Part shown: positions 17,251 to 25,523 of the stretch, piece after piece | How positions within the stretch are numbered: position 1 is the stretch's first letter | How the letters are laid out: the number at the start of each line of letters is the position of its first letter | Origin: an uncultured Muribaculaceae bacterium | GTDB taxonomy: Bacteria > Bacteroidota > Bacteroidia > Bacteroidales > Muribaculaceae | Assembly: GCA_910588065.1 (NCBI GenBank) | Contig: CAJUPZ010000003.1 | Span: 62,001-126,000 of the forward strand | Reading direction: 5' to 3' | DNA: 64,000 bases | Notes under the pieces: model-generated | The model's input: the letters and a program-made list of their open reading frames with translations, nothing else | What the model was told of the DNA's origin: nothing | The model's database searches: none | Position numbers and translations under genes: made by a program

Positions 17251-17282
17251 ACACAAAAAACCGTGTTTTTTGTGTATTTTTG
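17251..17282. promoter_or_regulatory. perfect inverted repeat abutting the yccF -7 box
   Basis: ACACAAAAAAC-CGT-GTTTTTTGTGT (17251-17275) is an 11-bp perfect inverted repeat with a 3-nt centre. It touches TATTTTTG (17275-17282), the -7 match for the YccF gene, and lies between two divergent genes, so it may be an operator for one or both. Confidence 0.6.
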
Positions 17283-17315
17283 CGCCATAGAAACAAACAT
17301 CATTTCAGCTCAGCC

Positions 17316-17690
17316 ATGAATTTTTTACTCAATGTCATCTGGATTGTGTTCGGCGGCTTCGCAATAGCCGTGGAATACTTTGTGTCAAGCATCATCATGA
17401 TGCTGACAATCATAGGCATACCGTTCGGGCTTCAGACAATCAAACTGGCGTTGGTGGCTCTGATACCGTTCGGCTCAAATGTTGTGCCCTCCCCAAACTC
17501 AATGGGCGGATGCCTCAACACGGTGATGAATGTTATATGGTGGTTTGTCGGCGGCATACCGATAGCTTTGACCCACCTCGTATTCGGACTCATTTTCTGC
17601 CTCACCGTCATCGGCATACCCTTTGGCCTGCAGCATTTCAAACTCATGGGGCTAGCCCTGTTTCCATTCGGCAAAACTGTAGTAAACTAA
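17316..17690 (+). CDS. YccF domain membrane protein
   Basis: A 124-residue inner-membrane protein made of two similar hydrophobic repeats, each with the pattern TIIGIPFGLQTIKLALVALIPFG and its relative in the second half (TVIGIPFGLQHFKLMGLALFPFG region). This duplicated IGIPFG..(H/T)(F/I)K...L.PFG arrangement is the YccF domain. The role is unknown. I start at the ATG at 17316 because the upstream extension would overlap the promoter. It is monocistronic and ends at a strong hairpin. Confidence 0.85.
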   Translation: MNFLLNVIWIVFGGFAIAVEYFVSSIIMMLTIIGIPFGLQTIKLALVALIPFGSNVVPSPNSMGGCLNTVMNVIWWFVGGIPIALTHLVFGLIFCLTVIGIPFGLQHFKLMGLALFPFGKTVVN

Positions 17691-17726
17691 AGCCACTGCA
17701 CGGAAAAATATATTCCGGCAGTGGCT
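17691..17726. terminator. bidirectional hairpin between yccF and GH16 genes
   Basis: AGCCACTGC (17691-17699) pairs with GCAGTGGCT (17718-17726), and within it CGGAA pairs with TTCCG around an AAATATA loop. It lies directly after the yccF stop, in the gap between convergent genes. Confidence 0.75.
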
Positions 17727-17753
17727 CCGATATGGGTTTGCATAAAGAGCTCG

Positions 17754-18560
17754 CTACTCCTTGCGCTGATAGAAGCGCACCCAGTCAACAAGCATCTCCA
17801 CCGGAAGCTGCTCCGGATCCACTTCACCAACCCAGTTGCCGCCGAGCTGCATATCGATCAGCAGGTAGAAATCGCCGTCGAAAGGAAATTGCCCCTTCTC
17901 TTCTGTCTCTATGCGGGGATAGGTGAAGGTGTGTACATCGTTGATATAGAAGCTCAGCGAATCGGGATACATCTCCACTGCGTACACATTGTAATCGTCA
18001 GGATTGATGCGGCCTGTGGAGCCGTGAGGCGGCTCGGAATCATGACCAAGCACGTATGAGTAATATGTGTGGATGGTCTGATAGGCAATCGTATCGTGGC
18101 TCAGACGCTCCATGATGTCGATTTCTCCGCCGTCGGGCCAGGAACCGTCCGGGCGCTTCGGGTCAGGAAGCATCCATATTGCGGGCCATGCGCCCTTTGC
18201 ACCCTGCAGCTTGGCGCAAATCTCTATTCTGCCGTTGCCAAACGCCTTTTTGTCTTTGGTATACACTCCGCCGGTGAGATAAGGCACAGTGTCTCCGTCC
18301 CCCTCGTATGCGGCGATACCGCGGAGCACAAGATTGCCGTCACGCATGGCGTAGCAGGTGTCGGCCTTGGTCATGTAATTGTTCCAGTCGGCGGTGCCGC
18401 GGTCAATCCTGGACCAGATGGCTGGGTCCGGAGCGGTGGAGTCGAAAGTTTCCTCCCACACAAGCTCCCACTTGTCGGATGAGCTCTTCGGGGTGCACAT
18501 GGTCAGTGCGAGCGCACAGCAAGCCAGTGATGCCAATGCACCGATTTGTCTAAACTTCAT
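17754..18560 (-). CDS. GH16 family glycoside hydrolase lipoprotein
   Basis: A 268-residue enzyme with a lipoprotein-type signal peptide (ALALTMC, Cys about 22; the lipobox is slightly unusual). The GH16 catalytic motif reads DGGEIDIMERL (E-x-D-x-x-E, about residues 143-148), preceded by FGNGRIEICAKL and GAWPAIWMLP. GH16 enzymes cut beta-1,3/1,4-glucans, laminarin or related galactans, with retention of configuration. The exact substrate cannot be read from the motif. No SusC/SusD pair or other polysaccharide-utilisation gene is nearby, so it stands outside a PUL. Ends at a bidirectional terminator shared with yccF. Confidence 0.9.
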   Translation of the reverse strand: MKFRQIGALASLACCALALTMCTPKSSSDKWELVWEETFDSTAPDPAIWSRIDRGTADWNNYMTKADTCYAMRDGNLVLRGIAAYEGDGDTVPYLTGGVYTKDKKAFGNGRIEICAKLQGAKGAWPAIWMLPDPKRPDGSWPDGGEIDIMERLSHDTIAYQTIHTYYSYVLGHDSEPPHGSTGRINPDDYNVYAVEMYPDSLSFYINDVHTFTYPRIETEEKGQFPFDGDFYLLIDMQLGGNWVGEVDPEQLPVEMLVDWVRFYQRKE

Positions 18561-18610
18561 AGCTTTTACTTTTTTATTATTTTGAGTTTTATTTTACGCA
18601 AAGATAGTAT

Positions 18611-18618
18611 TAATTTTG
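18611..18618 (+). promoter_or_regulatory. -7 box of ispD-recG
   Basis: TAATTTTG matches TAnnTTTG about 50 bp before ispD. The -33 site is T-rich but lacks a clean TTTG at the ideal spacing. Confidence 0.5.
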
Positions 18619-18667
18619 CAATAATGTTGAACCAAGATGGCGCAAGACCCATTTCCGAGGACTCCTT

Positions 18668-19357
18668 ATGTTTTCTGATGCGAAAATTCTCCATATAGTA
18701 GTTGCAGCCGGCACAGGCAGCCGCTTCGGGTCAGAACTGCCCAAACAGTTCTGCGACATGGCCGGCAGGCCGGTGGTGATGCACACCGTCGACGCTCTGA
18801 GATGCCACGGCAGCGGCAAGGTTGTGCTGGTGATAAGCGATCCCATGATGGAAACCTGGCGCAATCTCTGCCACAAACACCATTTTGACAGTCCGGATAC
18901 TGTGCCGGGTGGAGCTACCCGGTGGCAGTCTGTAAAAAATGCCATTGATACTTTCGGCGGTGAGGCCGATATGATCACAGTGCATGACGGCGCGAGGCCG
19001 TTGCTCTCGCAGGCGCTTATCACCCGGCTGCTAAGTGCCGTATATTCAGGCTGCAAGGCTGTGATTCCGGCTCTGCAGCCCACCGATTCGCTAAGGCAGC
19101 TTTCACCCTCCGGCATCAGCGTATCAGTCGACCGCTCGCAATTCAGAGCCGTGCAGACACCGCAGGCTTTTGACGGCGCATTGCTGCGCGAAGCTTACAG
19201 CAGGCCACAGTCTCCGGCATTTACAGATGATGCCTCTGTGGCTGAGAATATCGGCGCCGAGATAACCCTTGTGGAGGGGGATCCCACCAACATAAAGATT
19301 ACCCATCCGCTCGACCTCGCCATTGCCGAACTCATATTCAGAAGCTCAAACAGTTGA
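18668..19357 (+). CDS. ispD: 2-C-methyl-D-erythritol 4-phosphate cytidylyltransferase
   Basis: A 229-residue enzyme that joins MEP and CTP in the non-mevalonate isoprenoid pathway. The nucleotide-binding N-terminus is VVAAGTGSRFGSELPKQF, the family's AAG.G.R...PKQ signature. VHDGARPLL near residue 107 and the C-terminal EGDPTNIKITHPLDLAIAE are also typical. Its stop codon is followed directly by the recG ATG, so the two genes are one operon. Other genes of the isoprenoid route in the window are ispG (63.3 kb) and uppS (59.1 kb). Confidence 0.95.
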   Translation: MFSDAKILHIVVAAGTGSRFGSELPKQFCDMAGRPVVMHTVDALRCHGSGKVVLVISDPMMETWRNLCHKHHFDSPDTVPGGATRWQSVKNAIDTFGGEADMITVHDGARPLLSQALITRLLSAVYSGCKAVIPALQPTDSLRQLSPSGISVSVDRSQFRAVQTPQAFDGALLREAYSRPQSPAFTDDASVAENIGAEITLVEGDPTNIKITHPLDLAIAELIFRSSNS

Positions 19358-21448
19358 ATGGAGAGGCTGCGCAATACCGACATCAAATACCTTAAGGGGG
19401 TTGGACCCAAACGGGGCGAGCTGCTCACAAAACAGCTCGGCATACACACCTGCGCCGACCTGCTGCGTCACTATCCCGACCACTATGTGGACCGCTCGAA
19501 GATTTACCGTATAGCAGATTTCTGCGATGAGATGCCCGCCCTCCAGGTCAAAGGCCGGTTTGTATCCTTTGCCACCCAGGGGGAGGGCGCAAAAATGAGG
19601 CTAATCGGGCTGTTTACCGACGGCACAAAGGCAATGGAGGTGGTGTGGTTCAAGCGCATCAAGGCTATCCGCGATTCTTACCTGCCGGGCACTGAATACA
19701 TTCTTTTCGGCAAGCCGAGCGAATTCAACGGCCGATGGAGCATGGTGCACCCGGAGATTGACCGCGCCGCCTCGCCAAACCTCGCTACCGGCCTGCGAGG
19801 GGTATACCCGCTCACCGAAACGCTCCGAAACCGCAACATCACCTCGCGCTCCATATATAATATGGTGTGCGCGCTGCTGCCCCGCTGCGCTGACATAGCG
19901 GATCCTCTGCCAGCCGAGATAAGATCGCAGCTGAGGCTCATGAGCCTCGGAGATGCTCTCAGAGCAGTGCACGCTCCGGCAAACAACGATGAGCTGCAGA
20001 GAGCACGGTTGAGACTGAAGTTTGAGGAACTCCTTTACCTTCAGCTGAATATCCTGCGCTACTGCCGCGAGCGCTCCGAGGCCATTCCCGGATTCAGGTT
20101 TTCGCGTATAGGCGAGTATTTCAACCGGTTTTACAACGAATGCCTGCCATTTGAGCTCACAGGAGCGCAGAAAAGGGTCATCAAGGAGATTCGCCGCGAT
20201 GTAGGCACCGGCAAGCAGATGAACCGCCTGCTACAGGGCGATGTCGGCTCCGGCAAAACCCTTGTGGCTCTGCTGTGTATGCTCATGGCTCTTGACAACG
20301 GCACTCAGGCTTGCCTGATGGCTCCGACCGAAATCCTCGCCACGCAACACTTCGACACCATCTCCTCCCTCGCTGCAAAAATCGGCGTCAACATAAAGCT
20401 ACTCACAGGCTCAACCCCCAAGAAGGAGCGCGACCTGATACACTCCGCGCTTGCCGACGGCTCGCTCCACATCCTTATCGGCACCCATGCCGTAATCGAG
20501 GACTCGGTGCAGTTTCGCAACCTCGGCTTTGTGGTCATTGACGAGCAACACCGCTTCGGGGTTGCCCAGCGCGCCCGGCTGTGGAAGAAAAACAGTGTGG
20601 CGCCCCACATCCTTGTAATGACAGCCACACCGATACCGCGCACGCTCGCCATGACTGTGTACGGCGACCTTGATGTATCGGTCATCGACGAGCTGCCCCC
20701 GGGACGCAAACCGGTGCACACCATGCTGCGCTATGAGGAATCGCGCATGCAGGTGTATCGCGCTATCGGGGCGCAGCTCAAGCAGGGACGGCAGGCCTAC
20801 ATTGTTTATCCCCTGATATCCGAAAACGAGAAAACCGACCTCAAAAGCCTTGAGGAAGGCTACGAGCATATACGCGAAATGTTTCCGAGCTACCGTGTGG
20901 CATACGTGCATGGCCGCATGAAGCCGGCTGAGAAAGATGCGCAGATGAATCTCTTTGCTTCCGGCGAAGCTCGCATACTCGTTGCCACCACTGTCATAGA
21001 GGTGGGCGTGAATGTGCCCAATGCCTCAGTGATGCTGATTGAAAATGCCGAGCGCTTCGGCCTGTCTCAGCTCCATCAGCTGAGGGGGCGTGTGGGGCGT
21101 GGCGCCGACCAAAGCTATTGTGTGCTGATGTCAAAGGCAAAAATCGCAAAAGACACCCGCCGCCGTCTTGAGGTGATGACCTCAACCACCGACGGTTTCG
21201 TTGTTGCCGAAGCCGACCTGAAAATGCGTGGTCCGGGCGACCTTGAAGGCACACTGCAGAGCGGCATGGCGGTGGACCTGCGCATTGCTTCGCTCGCTAC
21301 CGACGGGCAGATTGTACAGCTGGCACGCGACTGCGCCACAAAAATACTCGACTACGACCCTACCCTCTCCTCGCCAGGGCTGTACGGAGTGAGAAAAGAG
21401 ATGGCTCTGATGTTTGACAAATCTCATGACTGGAGCCGAATTAGTTAA
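19358..21448 (+). CDS. recG: ATP-dependent DNA helicase RecG
   Basis: A 696-residue helicase that remodels stalled forks and Holliday junctions. An N-terminal wedge (OB) domain precedes the motor: Walker A in LLQGDVGSGKTLVALL (about residue 300), motif II as VVIDEQHRFGV, motif III VMTATPIPRTLAM, and motif VI QLRGRVGRGADQSYCVL near residue 580. Length is normal. It starts on the base after the ispD stop. No gene follows for 250 bp. Confidence 0.97.
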   Translation: MERLRNTDIKYLKGVGPKRGELLTKQLGIHTCADLLRHYPDHYVDRSKIYRIADFCDEMPALQVKGRFVSFATQGEGAKMRLIGLFTDGTKAMEVVWFKRIKAIRDSYLPGTEYILFGKPSEFNGRWSMVHPEIDRAASPNLATGLRGVYPLTETLRNRNITSRSIYNMVCALLPRCADIADPLPAEIRSQLRLMSLGDALRAVHAPANNDELQRARLRLKFEELLYLQLNILRYCRERSEAIPGFRFSRIGEYFNRFYNECLPFELTGAQKRVIKEIRRDVGTGKQMNRLLQGDVGSGKTLVALLCMLMALDNGTQACLMAPTEILATQHFDTISSLAAKIGVNIKLLTGSTPKKERDLIHSALADGSLHILIGTHAVIEDSVQFRNLGFVVIDEQHRFGVAQRARLWKKNSVAPHILVMTATPIPRTLAMTVYGDLDVSVIDELPPGRKPVHTMLRYEESRMQVYRAIGAQLKQGRQAYIVYPLISENEKTDLKSLEEGYEHIREMFPSYRVAYVHGRMKPAEKDAQMNLFASGEARILVATTVIEVGVNVPNASVMLIENAERFGLSQLHQLRGRVGRGADQSYCVLMSKAKIAKDTRRRLEVMTSTTDGFVVAEADLKMRGPGDLEGTLQSGMAVDLRIASLATDGQIVQLARDCATKILDYDPTLSSPGLYGVRKEMALMFDKSHDWSRIS

Positions 21449-21627
21449 AATTCAGCCCTTTAAAAATACAATAATTTACATATTTTAAGGCGCCAAAATC
21501 CGCTGCATTCTATTTAACAATTGTTTCACATCTTTTCACATTAAACCATAAGTCGCTGTTATTACGCTTATTACATCCGCATTCCGCGAATTTGTTCCAC
21601 GCCCGGAGCCATTTAAAATAAATAACA

Positions 21628-21659
21628 TTTGCCGCTGCCGCCGAAAATCACTAACTTTG
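21628..21659 (+). promoter_or_regulatory. ndk promoter
   Basis: TTTG (21628-21631), 20-bp spacer, TAACTTTG (21652-21659): a full Bacteroides consensus. Predicted start near 21664 and leader about 37 nt. The rest of the 21449-21700 gap is AT-rich with nothing else recognised. Confidence 0.8.
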
Positions 21660-21700
21660 AACAACTTTCGTATACAGCGGAAGCATAACCTATAAATCGA

Positions 21701-22165
21701 ATGGAGAAAACATTAGTGATATTCAAGCCCAGCGCAATAGAACGCGGCTTGGTTGGCAACATATTGACGCGCTTTCAGCAAAAAGGCTTGGTTATCACAG
21801 GCATGAAAATGATGCAGCTCAATGAAGCGATACTGCGTGAGCACTACTCTCACCTCGTTGAAAAAAGCTTCTTTCCCCTGCTGCTCAAATCCATGATGGC
21901 CTCGCCGGTCATTGTGCTCTGCCTCGCCGGCAAAGATGCCATCAATGTTGTGAGACTGATGACCGGTGCCACAAACGGCCGCGAAGCGCTGCCCGGCACA
22001 ATCAGGGGCGACTTCGCTTCAAGCAATCAGGAAAACATCATCCACGCATCGTCATCGCCCGAAGACGCTGAAGCCGAGATTGCCCGCTTCTTCGCTCCGG
22101 GTGAGATTTTTGACTGGACTCCGGCAAACACTCCGTTCATCTACTCATCCCTTGAACTAAACTAA
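21701..22165 (+). CDS. ndk: nucleoside diphosphate kinase
   Basis: A 154-residue enzyme that moves the terminal phosphate between nucleoside tri- and diphosphates through a phospho-histidine. VIFKPSAIERGLVG opens the fold and NIIHASSSPEDAEAEI around residue 115 carries the catalytic His. Length is normal for the family. An M23 peptidase gene follows 16 bp downstream and probably shares the transcript, which ends at the terminator near 23080. Confidence 0.97.
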   Translation: MEKTLVIFKPSAIERGLVGNILTRFQQKGLVITGMKMMQLNEAILREHYSHLVEKSFFPLLLKSMMASPVIVLCLAGKDAINVVRLMTGATNGREALPGTIRGDFASSNQENIIHASSSPEDAEAEIARFFAPGEIFDWTPANTPFIYSSLELN

Positions 22166-22181
22166 CCCCTCTCTGAAGATA

Positions 22182-23003
22182 ATGCAATTTCTCTCTAAAT
22201 CACTTGCGGCTGTTGCGGGATTTGTAATTCTTTGCTCCGCGTCAGTTTCAGCTCAATACAAACTACCCCAATCTCACGACAAACAACACTCCGAACTCCT
22301 CGCCTCGCAGAAGCCGATGGCCGCGGACATAAAGGTGACCAATGTGCTCCGCTACATGAGCGAGCTGCAGAAAACAGCCCTTCCCGATGAAGACGAAGTA
22401 TTCGGCGACTACTGGGTGAATACAGGTGTCAACCCTTACGCCGGCGCTGTGATTCCCGAAACAATGGATATTGACGTGAGCGGATATGTCCACCCCATTT
22501 CAGGCACAAGAGTAAGCTCCAACTTCGGCTACCGCCCAAGATTCGGCAGAATCCACCGCGGCATCGACCTGAGCCTGTCTGTGGGCGATACTGTCAGAGC
22601 AGCTTTCGACGGCAAGGTGCGCCTGACACAGTTTGAAAGAAGAGGCTACGGCTATTATGTGATTGTCCGCCACACCAACGGCATCGAAACCGTCTACGGC
22701 CACCTCTCCAAATTTCTCGTGAAGCCTAACCAGACTGTCAAGGCCGGCGACCCGATAGCACTCGGTGGAAACACCGGACGAAGCACCGGACCTCACCTCC
22801 ACTTCGAAACCCGCTACCTCGGCCTCGCCATCAACCCCGCTACAATCATCGACTTTGAAAACAAAGTGACCATCAAGGACACATTCACCTTCGACAAACA
22901 ATCTGTTGAAAAGAGCAACGTCCGCAAATACGCAAAAAAATCGAAGGCCAGAAAGAGAAAAGCAACAGCAAGCTCCCGCAAAAAATCTTCCAGAAAAAAA
23001 TAA
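22182..23003 (+). CDS. M23 family peptidoglycan endopeptidase with basic tail
   Basis: This 273-residue exported protein has a signal peptide (residues about 1-24, ending VSAQ) and a LytM/M23 zinc domain with HRGIDLSLSVGDTVRAA (His and Asp ligands) and TGPHLHFE (second His pair), about residues 125-215. M23 enzymes cut peptide cross-links in peptidoglycan. The last 35 residues are almost only Lys, Arg, Ser and Ala (RKYAKKSKARKRKAT...), a tail that would bind an acidic surface. It follows ndk and ends before a strong terminator. Confidence 0.9.
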   Translation: MQFLSKSLAAVAGFVILCSASVSAQYKLPQSHDKQHSELLASQKPMAADIKVTNVLRYMSELQKTALPDEDEVFGDYWVNTGVNPYAGAVIPETMDIDVSGYVHPISGTRVSSNFGYRPRFGRIHRGIDLSLSVGDTVRAAFDGKVRLTQFERRGYGYYVIVRHTNGIETVYGHLSKFLVKPNQTVKAGDPIALGGNTGRSTGPHLHFETRYLGLAINPATIIDFENKVTIKDTFTFDKQSVEKSNVRKYAKKSKARKRKATASSRKKSSRKK

Positions 23004-23038
23004 ATAGGCCCGGCACACCGGACCATATCAAGCAAAAA

Positions 23039-23083
23039 CGGCGGACACACCGGGGATTTTCCCGGACTCCCGCCGCTTTTTTT
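23039..23083 (+). terminator. rho-independent terminator of ndk/M23 operon
   Basis: CGGCGG (23039-23044) pairs with CCGCCG (23070-23075), with an inner CCGGG/CCCGG stem, followed by seven T residues. Confidence 0.85.
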
Positions 23084-23104
23084 ATAACCCTCCTCATTTT
23101 TCTG

Positions 23105-23135
23105 TTTGAATTATCTAATCATTTTGCTAACTTCG
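23105..23135 (+). promoter_or_regulatory. promoter of the YtxH cluster
   Basis: TTTG (23105-23108), 19-bp spacer, TAACTTCG (23128-23135; one mismatch to TAnnTTTG). The predicted leader is about 110 nt and holds no recognised element. Confidence 0.5.
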
Positions 23136-23252
23136 CAAAATAATGAATCTGAGGCCACAAGCCCCCGCCGGCAAAAAAAGTCGCTCACCCATCCTACTTT
23201 TTCCGGTCTCAGGCGTTATAACACTGTACTAACCCTTTAACCGAACACAAAT

Positions 23253-23450
23253 ATGAAATCACTCAACATCATTCTCGCAGTTATCGGCGGCGCCGTTGCC
23301 GGTGCAGCCGTAGGTCTTCTCTTCGCTCCTGAAAAAGGCGAGACAACACGCGACGAAATCGCAAAGTTCCTCAAAGAAAAAGGCATCAAGCTCAAAAAAA
23401 GCAAAATTGAAGAGCTTGCCGAGGAGATAGCTGACGAAATGAACAGCTGA
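23253..23450 (+). CDS. YtxH domain small membrane protein (paralogue 1)
   Basis: 65 residues: one hydrophobic Gly/Ala-rich helix (ILAVIGGAVAGAAVGLLFAP) followed by EKGETTRDEI and an amphipathic charged tail (LKEKGIKLKKSKIEEL). This is the YtxH layout, in which a transmembrane helix is followed by a TR(D/K) motif. YtxH proteins are often stress-linked; the function is not established. A close relative follows 40 bp downstream. Confidence 0.8.
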   Translation: MKSLNIILAVIGGAVAGAAVGLLFAPEKGETTRDEIAKFLKEKGIKLKKSKIEELAEEIADEMNS

Positions 23451-23490
23451 TAATCAGACTTCAACCCATCAACATATCAAACAACCCGAC

Positions 23491-23688
23491 ATGAGCAATC
23501 TCAGCATCCTGTACGCATTCCTTGGCGGTGCTATCGTTGGAGCCGGCGCAGCTGTGCTCCTCGCACCTGAAAAAGGCGTGAACACCCGCAGAAAAATCAA
23601 GGAACTCCTTCAGAAAAAAGGCATCCTCTGCAGCGATAATGAAATAGACGCGCTGGTTGAGCAACTCACTACCGAGATTGACGACTAA
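23491..23688 (+). CDS. YtxH domain small membrane protein (paralogue 2)
   Basis: Also exactly 65 residues, with the same plan as its upstream neighbour: FLGGAIVGAGAAVLLAPEKG, then NTRRKIKELLQKKGI and an acidic end. The two share APEKG..TR and the length, indicating tandem duplication followed by divergence. It contains one Cys in the tail that the first copy lacks. Followed by a 281-bp gap and a holin-like gene. Confidence 0.8.
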   Translation: MSNLSILYAFLGGAIVGAGAAVLLAPEKGVNTRRKIKELLQKKGILCSDNEIDALVEQLTTEIDD

Positions 23689-23969
23689 GCACCGACCTAT
23701 CGCGCTACGCGCGCAGTGCGGAGAGACCTCGAAGCCACTCCGCACAGTGCGTGCGCATATACGCATCATCTGACTTCTCACAAAGTATTTTGCCCGATAA
23801 GTAGGCATCGAAAATTAGTTTATATTATATCTGCCGCTTCATTATGAGCAGACAGAATATAATGAACAGAGAGTTATGGGGTTCCATAATGACCGGCGAA
23901 GCGTATTTTGGATGCCTTGAGGAAGCGAAGAGATGATATAAAATAATTTACGAGGACTACTTATTCATC
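23689..23969. other. 281-bp intergenic stretch with hairpins
   Basis: No gene is seen. GTGCGGAG (23716-23723) pairs with CTCCGCAC (23738-23745) without a following T-run, and TTATGG-GGTT-CCATAA forms an inverted repeat at 23874-23889 that could be an operator for the downstream holin-like gene. No consensus promoter is obvious. Confidence 0.5.
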
Positions 23970-24308
23970 ATGGCCGACACTAAACAATCCTACACAAACA
24001 TCAGGCAGCAGTTTGGCGAATTTGCCAGACTTTATATCCGCTACGCCAAACTCACCGTGGCCGAGAAAGTGACAGTCTTTCTCACCGCAGCCGCTGTGGC
24101 TGTGGCTGCATTCGTGTTTTCAGTCATCTTCATATTTTATATGTCGCTGGCTATCGCATGGTGGATTTCGCCATACATCGGCATCGCTTGGGCATACGCC
24201 CTCATCAGCTTTGTCTACCTGCTCCTTATCGCATTACTGTTCATCTTCCGCAAACCATTGATCATGAACCCGATATCTCGGTTCATATCCCGGCTTTTCC
24301 TTTCCTGA
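23970..24308 (+). CDS. phage-holin-like (PF07332-type) membrane protein
   Basis: 112 residues with two transmembrane hairpins: AAAVAVAAFVFSVIFIFYMS and YALISFVYLLLIALLFIF, and an N-terminal helix EFARLYIRYAKLTVAEK. This layout matches the chromosomal putative holin superfamily III members found beside YtxH genes in Bacteroidetes, where they are not linked to a prophage. The role is probably envelope or stress related. A 90-residue gene follows 29 bp downstream. Confidence 0.7.
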   Translation: MADTKQSYTNIRQQFGEFARLYIRYAKLTVAEKVTVFLTAAAVAVAAFVFSVIFIFYMSLAIAWWISPYIGIAWAYALISFVYLLLIALLFIFRKPLIMNPISRFISRLFLS

Positions 24309-24337
24309 CATTCATTTTATTTCAGCAACTCACAGCC

Positions 24338-24610
24338 ATGACAAAAAAAATAAAAGCAGCAGAAAACGCCCCGGAGTGGAGAGGCTTTGACATCGACGAA
24401 CTGCGCTACCAGCAGGCATACGCCCAGGCACGGCTCGAAATTTGCAAGGAGCGCATGGCCGCTTCCGCACAAGGTCTGTACAGCAACTCAGCTCTTACCA
24501 AGGGCCACGGCATAATGGGCAAAGTGCTCGGAAGTCTCAACTATATGGACTATATCTTCCTCGCATTCAAAGTGGGCCGCAAAGCCTACTCGCTGTTCCA
24601 CCGCAAGTAA
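24338..24610 (+). CDS. small protein, unknown function, in YtxH/holin cluster
   Basis: 90 residues beginning MTKKIKAAENAPEWRGFDID, with a long predicted helix (ELRYQQAYAQARLEICKERM) and a basic end. There is no signal peptide or clear membrane span. The start is the ATG at 24338, since longer readings overlap the holin-like gene. I do not recognise the family; its position suggests it works with the YtxH and holin-like proteins. Confidence 0.7.
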   Translation: MTKKIKAAENAPEWRGFDIDELRYQQAYAQARLEICKERMAASAQGLYSNSALTKGHGIMGKVLGSLNYMDYIFLAFKVGRKAYSLFHRK

Positions 24611-24671
24611 CACTCCCTCTCCACCTCTCTCCTCCCATAAACCAATTCACTATCATCACATTTTTTTCGCC

Positions 24672-25523
24672 ATGAACGATTACATGGAGGTGCGCTACAA
24701 CCTGACACCCTGCAATGAAATACTCACCGACATCCTTGCCGCAATCCTCGCCGGGCGGGGATTCGAATCTTTTGTGCCCGATTCCGACGGTCTGACAGCA
24801 TATATCAAAAAGGAGCTGTACACCGAAGCCGGAGCCACAGTCAACCCGGCAGACCTGCCGATGCCCACCGAAATATCGATGACCCCGGTGCTCGTAGAGG
24901 GGCAGGACTGGAACGCGGAATGGGAGAAAAACTACTTCAAACCCATTGTAATAGGCAATGACTGCGTGATCCACAGCTCGTTTCACTCCGATGTGCCGAA
25001 ATGCCGCCTCGACATTGTGATCGACCCGAAGATGGCTTTCGGCACAGGCCACCACGCCACCACATCGCAGATGGCCGAAAGCATCATGGCCTCTGACATG
25101 AAGGGCAAAAAAGTAATTGACATGGGCACCGGCACCGGCATTCTCGCCCTGATTGCGGCAATGGAGGGAGCTTCACAGGTAATCGGGGTGGAAATCGACC
25201 CCGCCGCTCATGCCAACGCCATTGAAAACGCCGCGCTGAACGCTCATCCTGAGATTGACCTCCGCCTTGGCGACGTATCCGCCATCGAAGGCATTGACGA
25301 CGCCGACTTTCTGCTCGCAAACATCAACCGCAACATAATCACTGCGGATATAAACCGCTACGCCGCAGCTCTGAAACCGGGCGCAACAATGTTTCTCAGC
25401 GGATTCTACACCCAGGATATCCCCATTATTGTCAAAGCCGCCGAAAACAACGGCCTGTCGCTCGCCGGCACAACATCCAAAAGCGACTGGGCATGTGTAA
25501 AACTCACTAAAAAACCGATATGA
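24672..25523 (+). CDS. prmA: ribosomal protein L11 methyltransferase
   Basis: A 283-residue SAM-dependent enzyme that trimethylates ribosomal protein L11. The N-terminal L11-recognition part leads into AFGTGHHATT and the SAM loop VIDMGTGTGILALIA (about residue 140). LLANINRNIITAD carries the family's N-x-x-N catalytic stretch. The last 4 bp overlap the start of the next gene, an exported small protein. Confidence 0.93.
   Translation: MNDYMEVRYNLTPCNEILTDILAAILAGRGFESFVPDSDGLTAYIKKELYTEAGATVNPADLPMPTEISMTPVLVEGQDWNAEWEKNYFKPIVIGNDCVIHSSFHSDVPKCRLDIVIDPKMAFGTGHHATTSQMAESIMASDMKGKKVIDMGTGTGILALIAAMEGASQVIGVEIDPAAHANAIENAALNAHPEIDLRLGDVSAIEGIDDADFLLANINRNIITADINRYAAALKPGATMFLSGFYTQDIPIIVKAAENNGLSLAGTTSKSDWACVKLTKKPI

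Noticed and set aside
23970..24308. Prophage lysis gene
   Set aside because: The holin-like protein has no phage neighbours and lies in a YtxH cluster typical of Bacteroidetes chromosomes.
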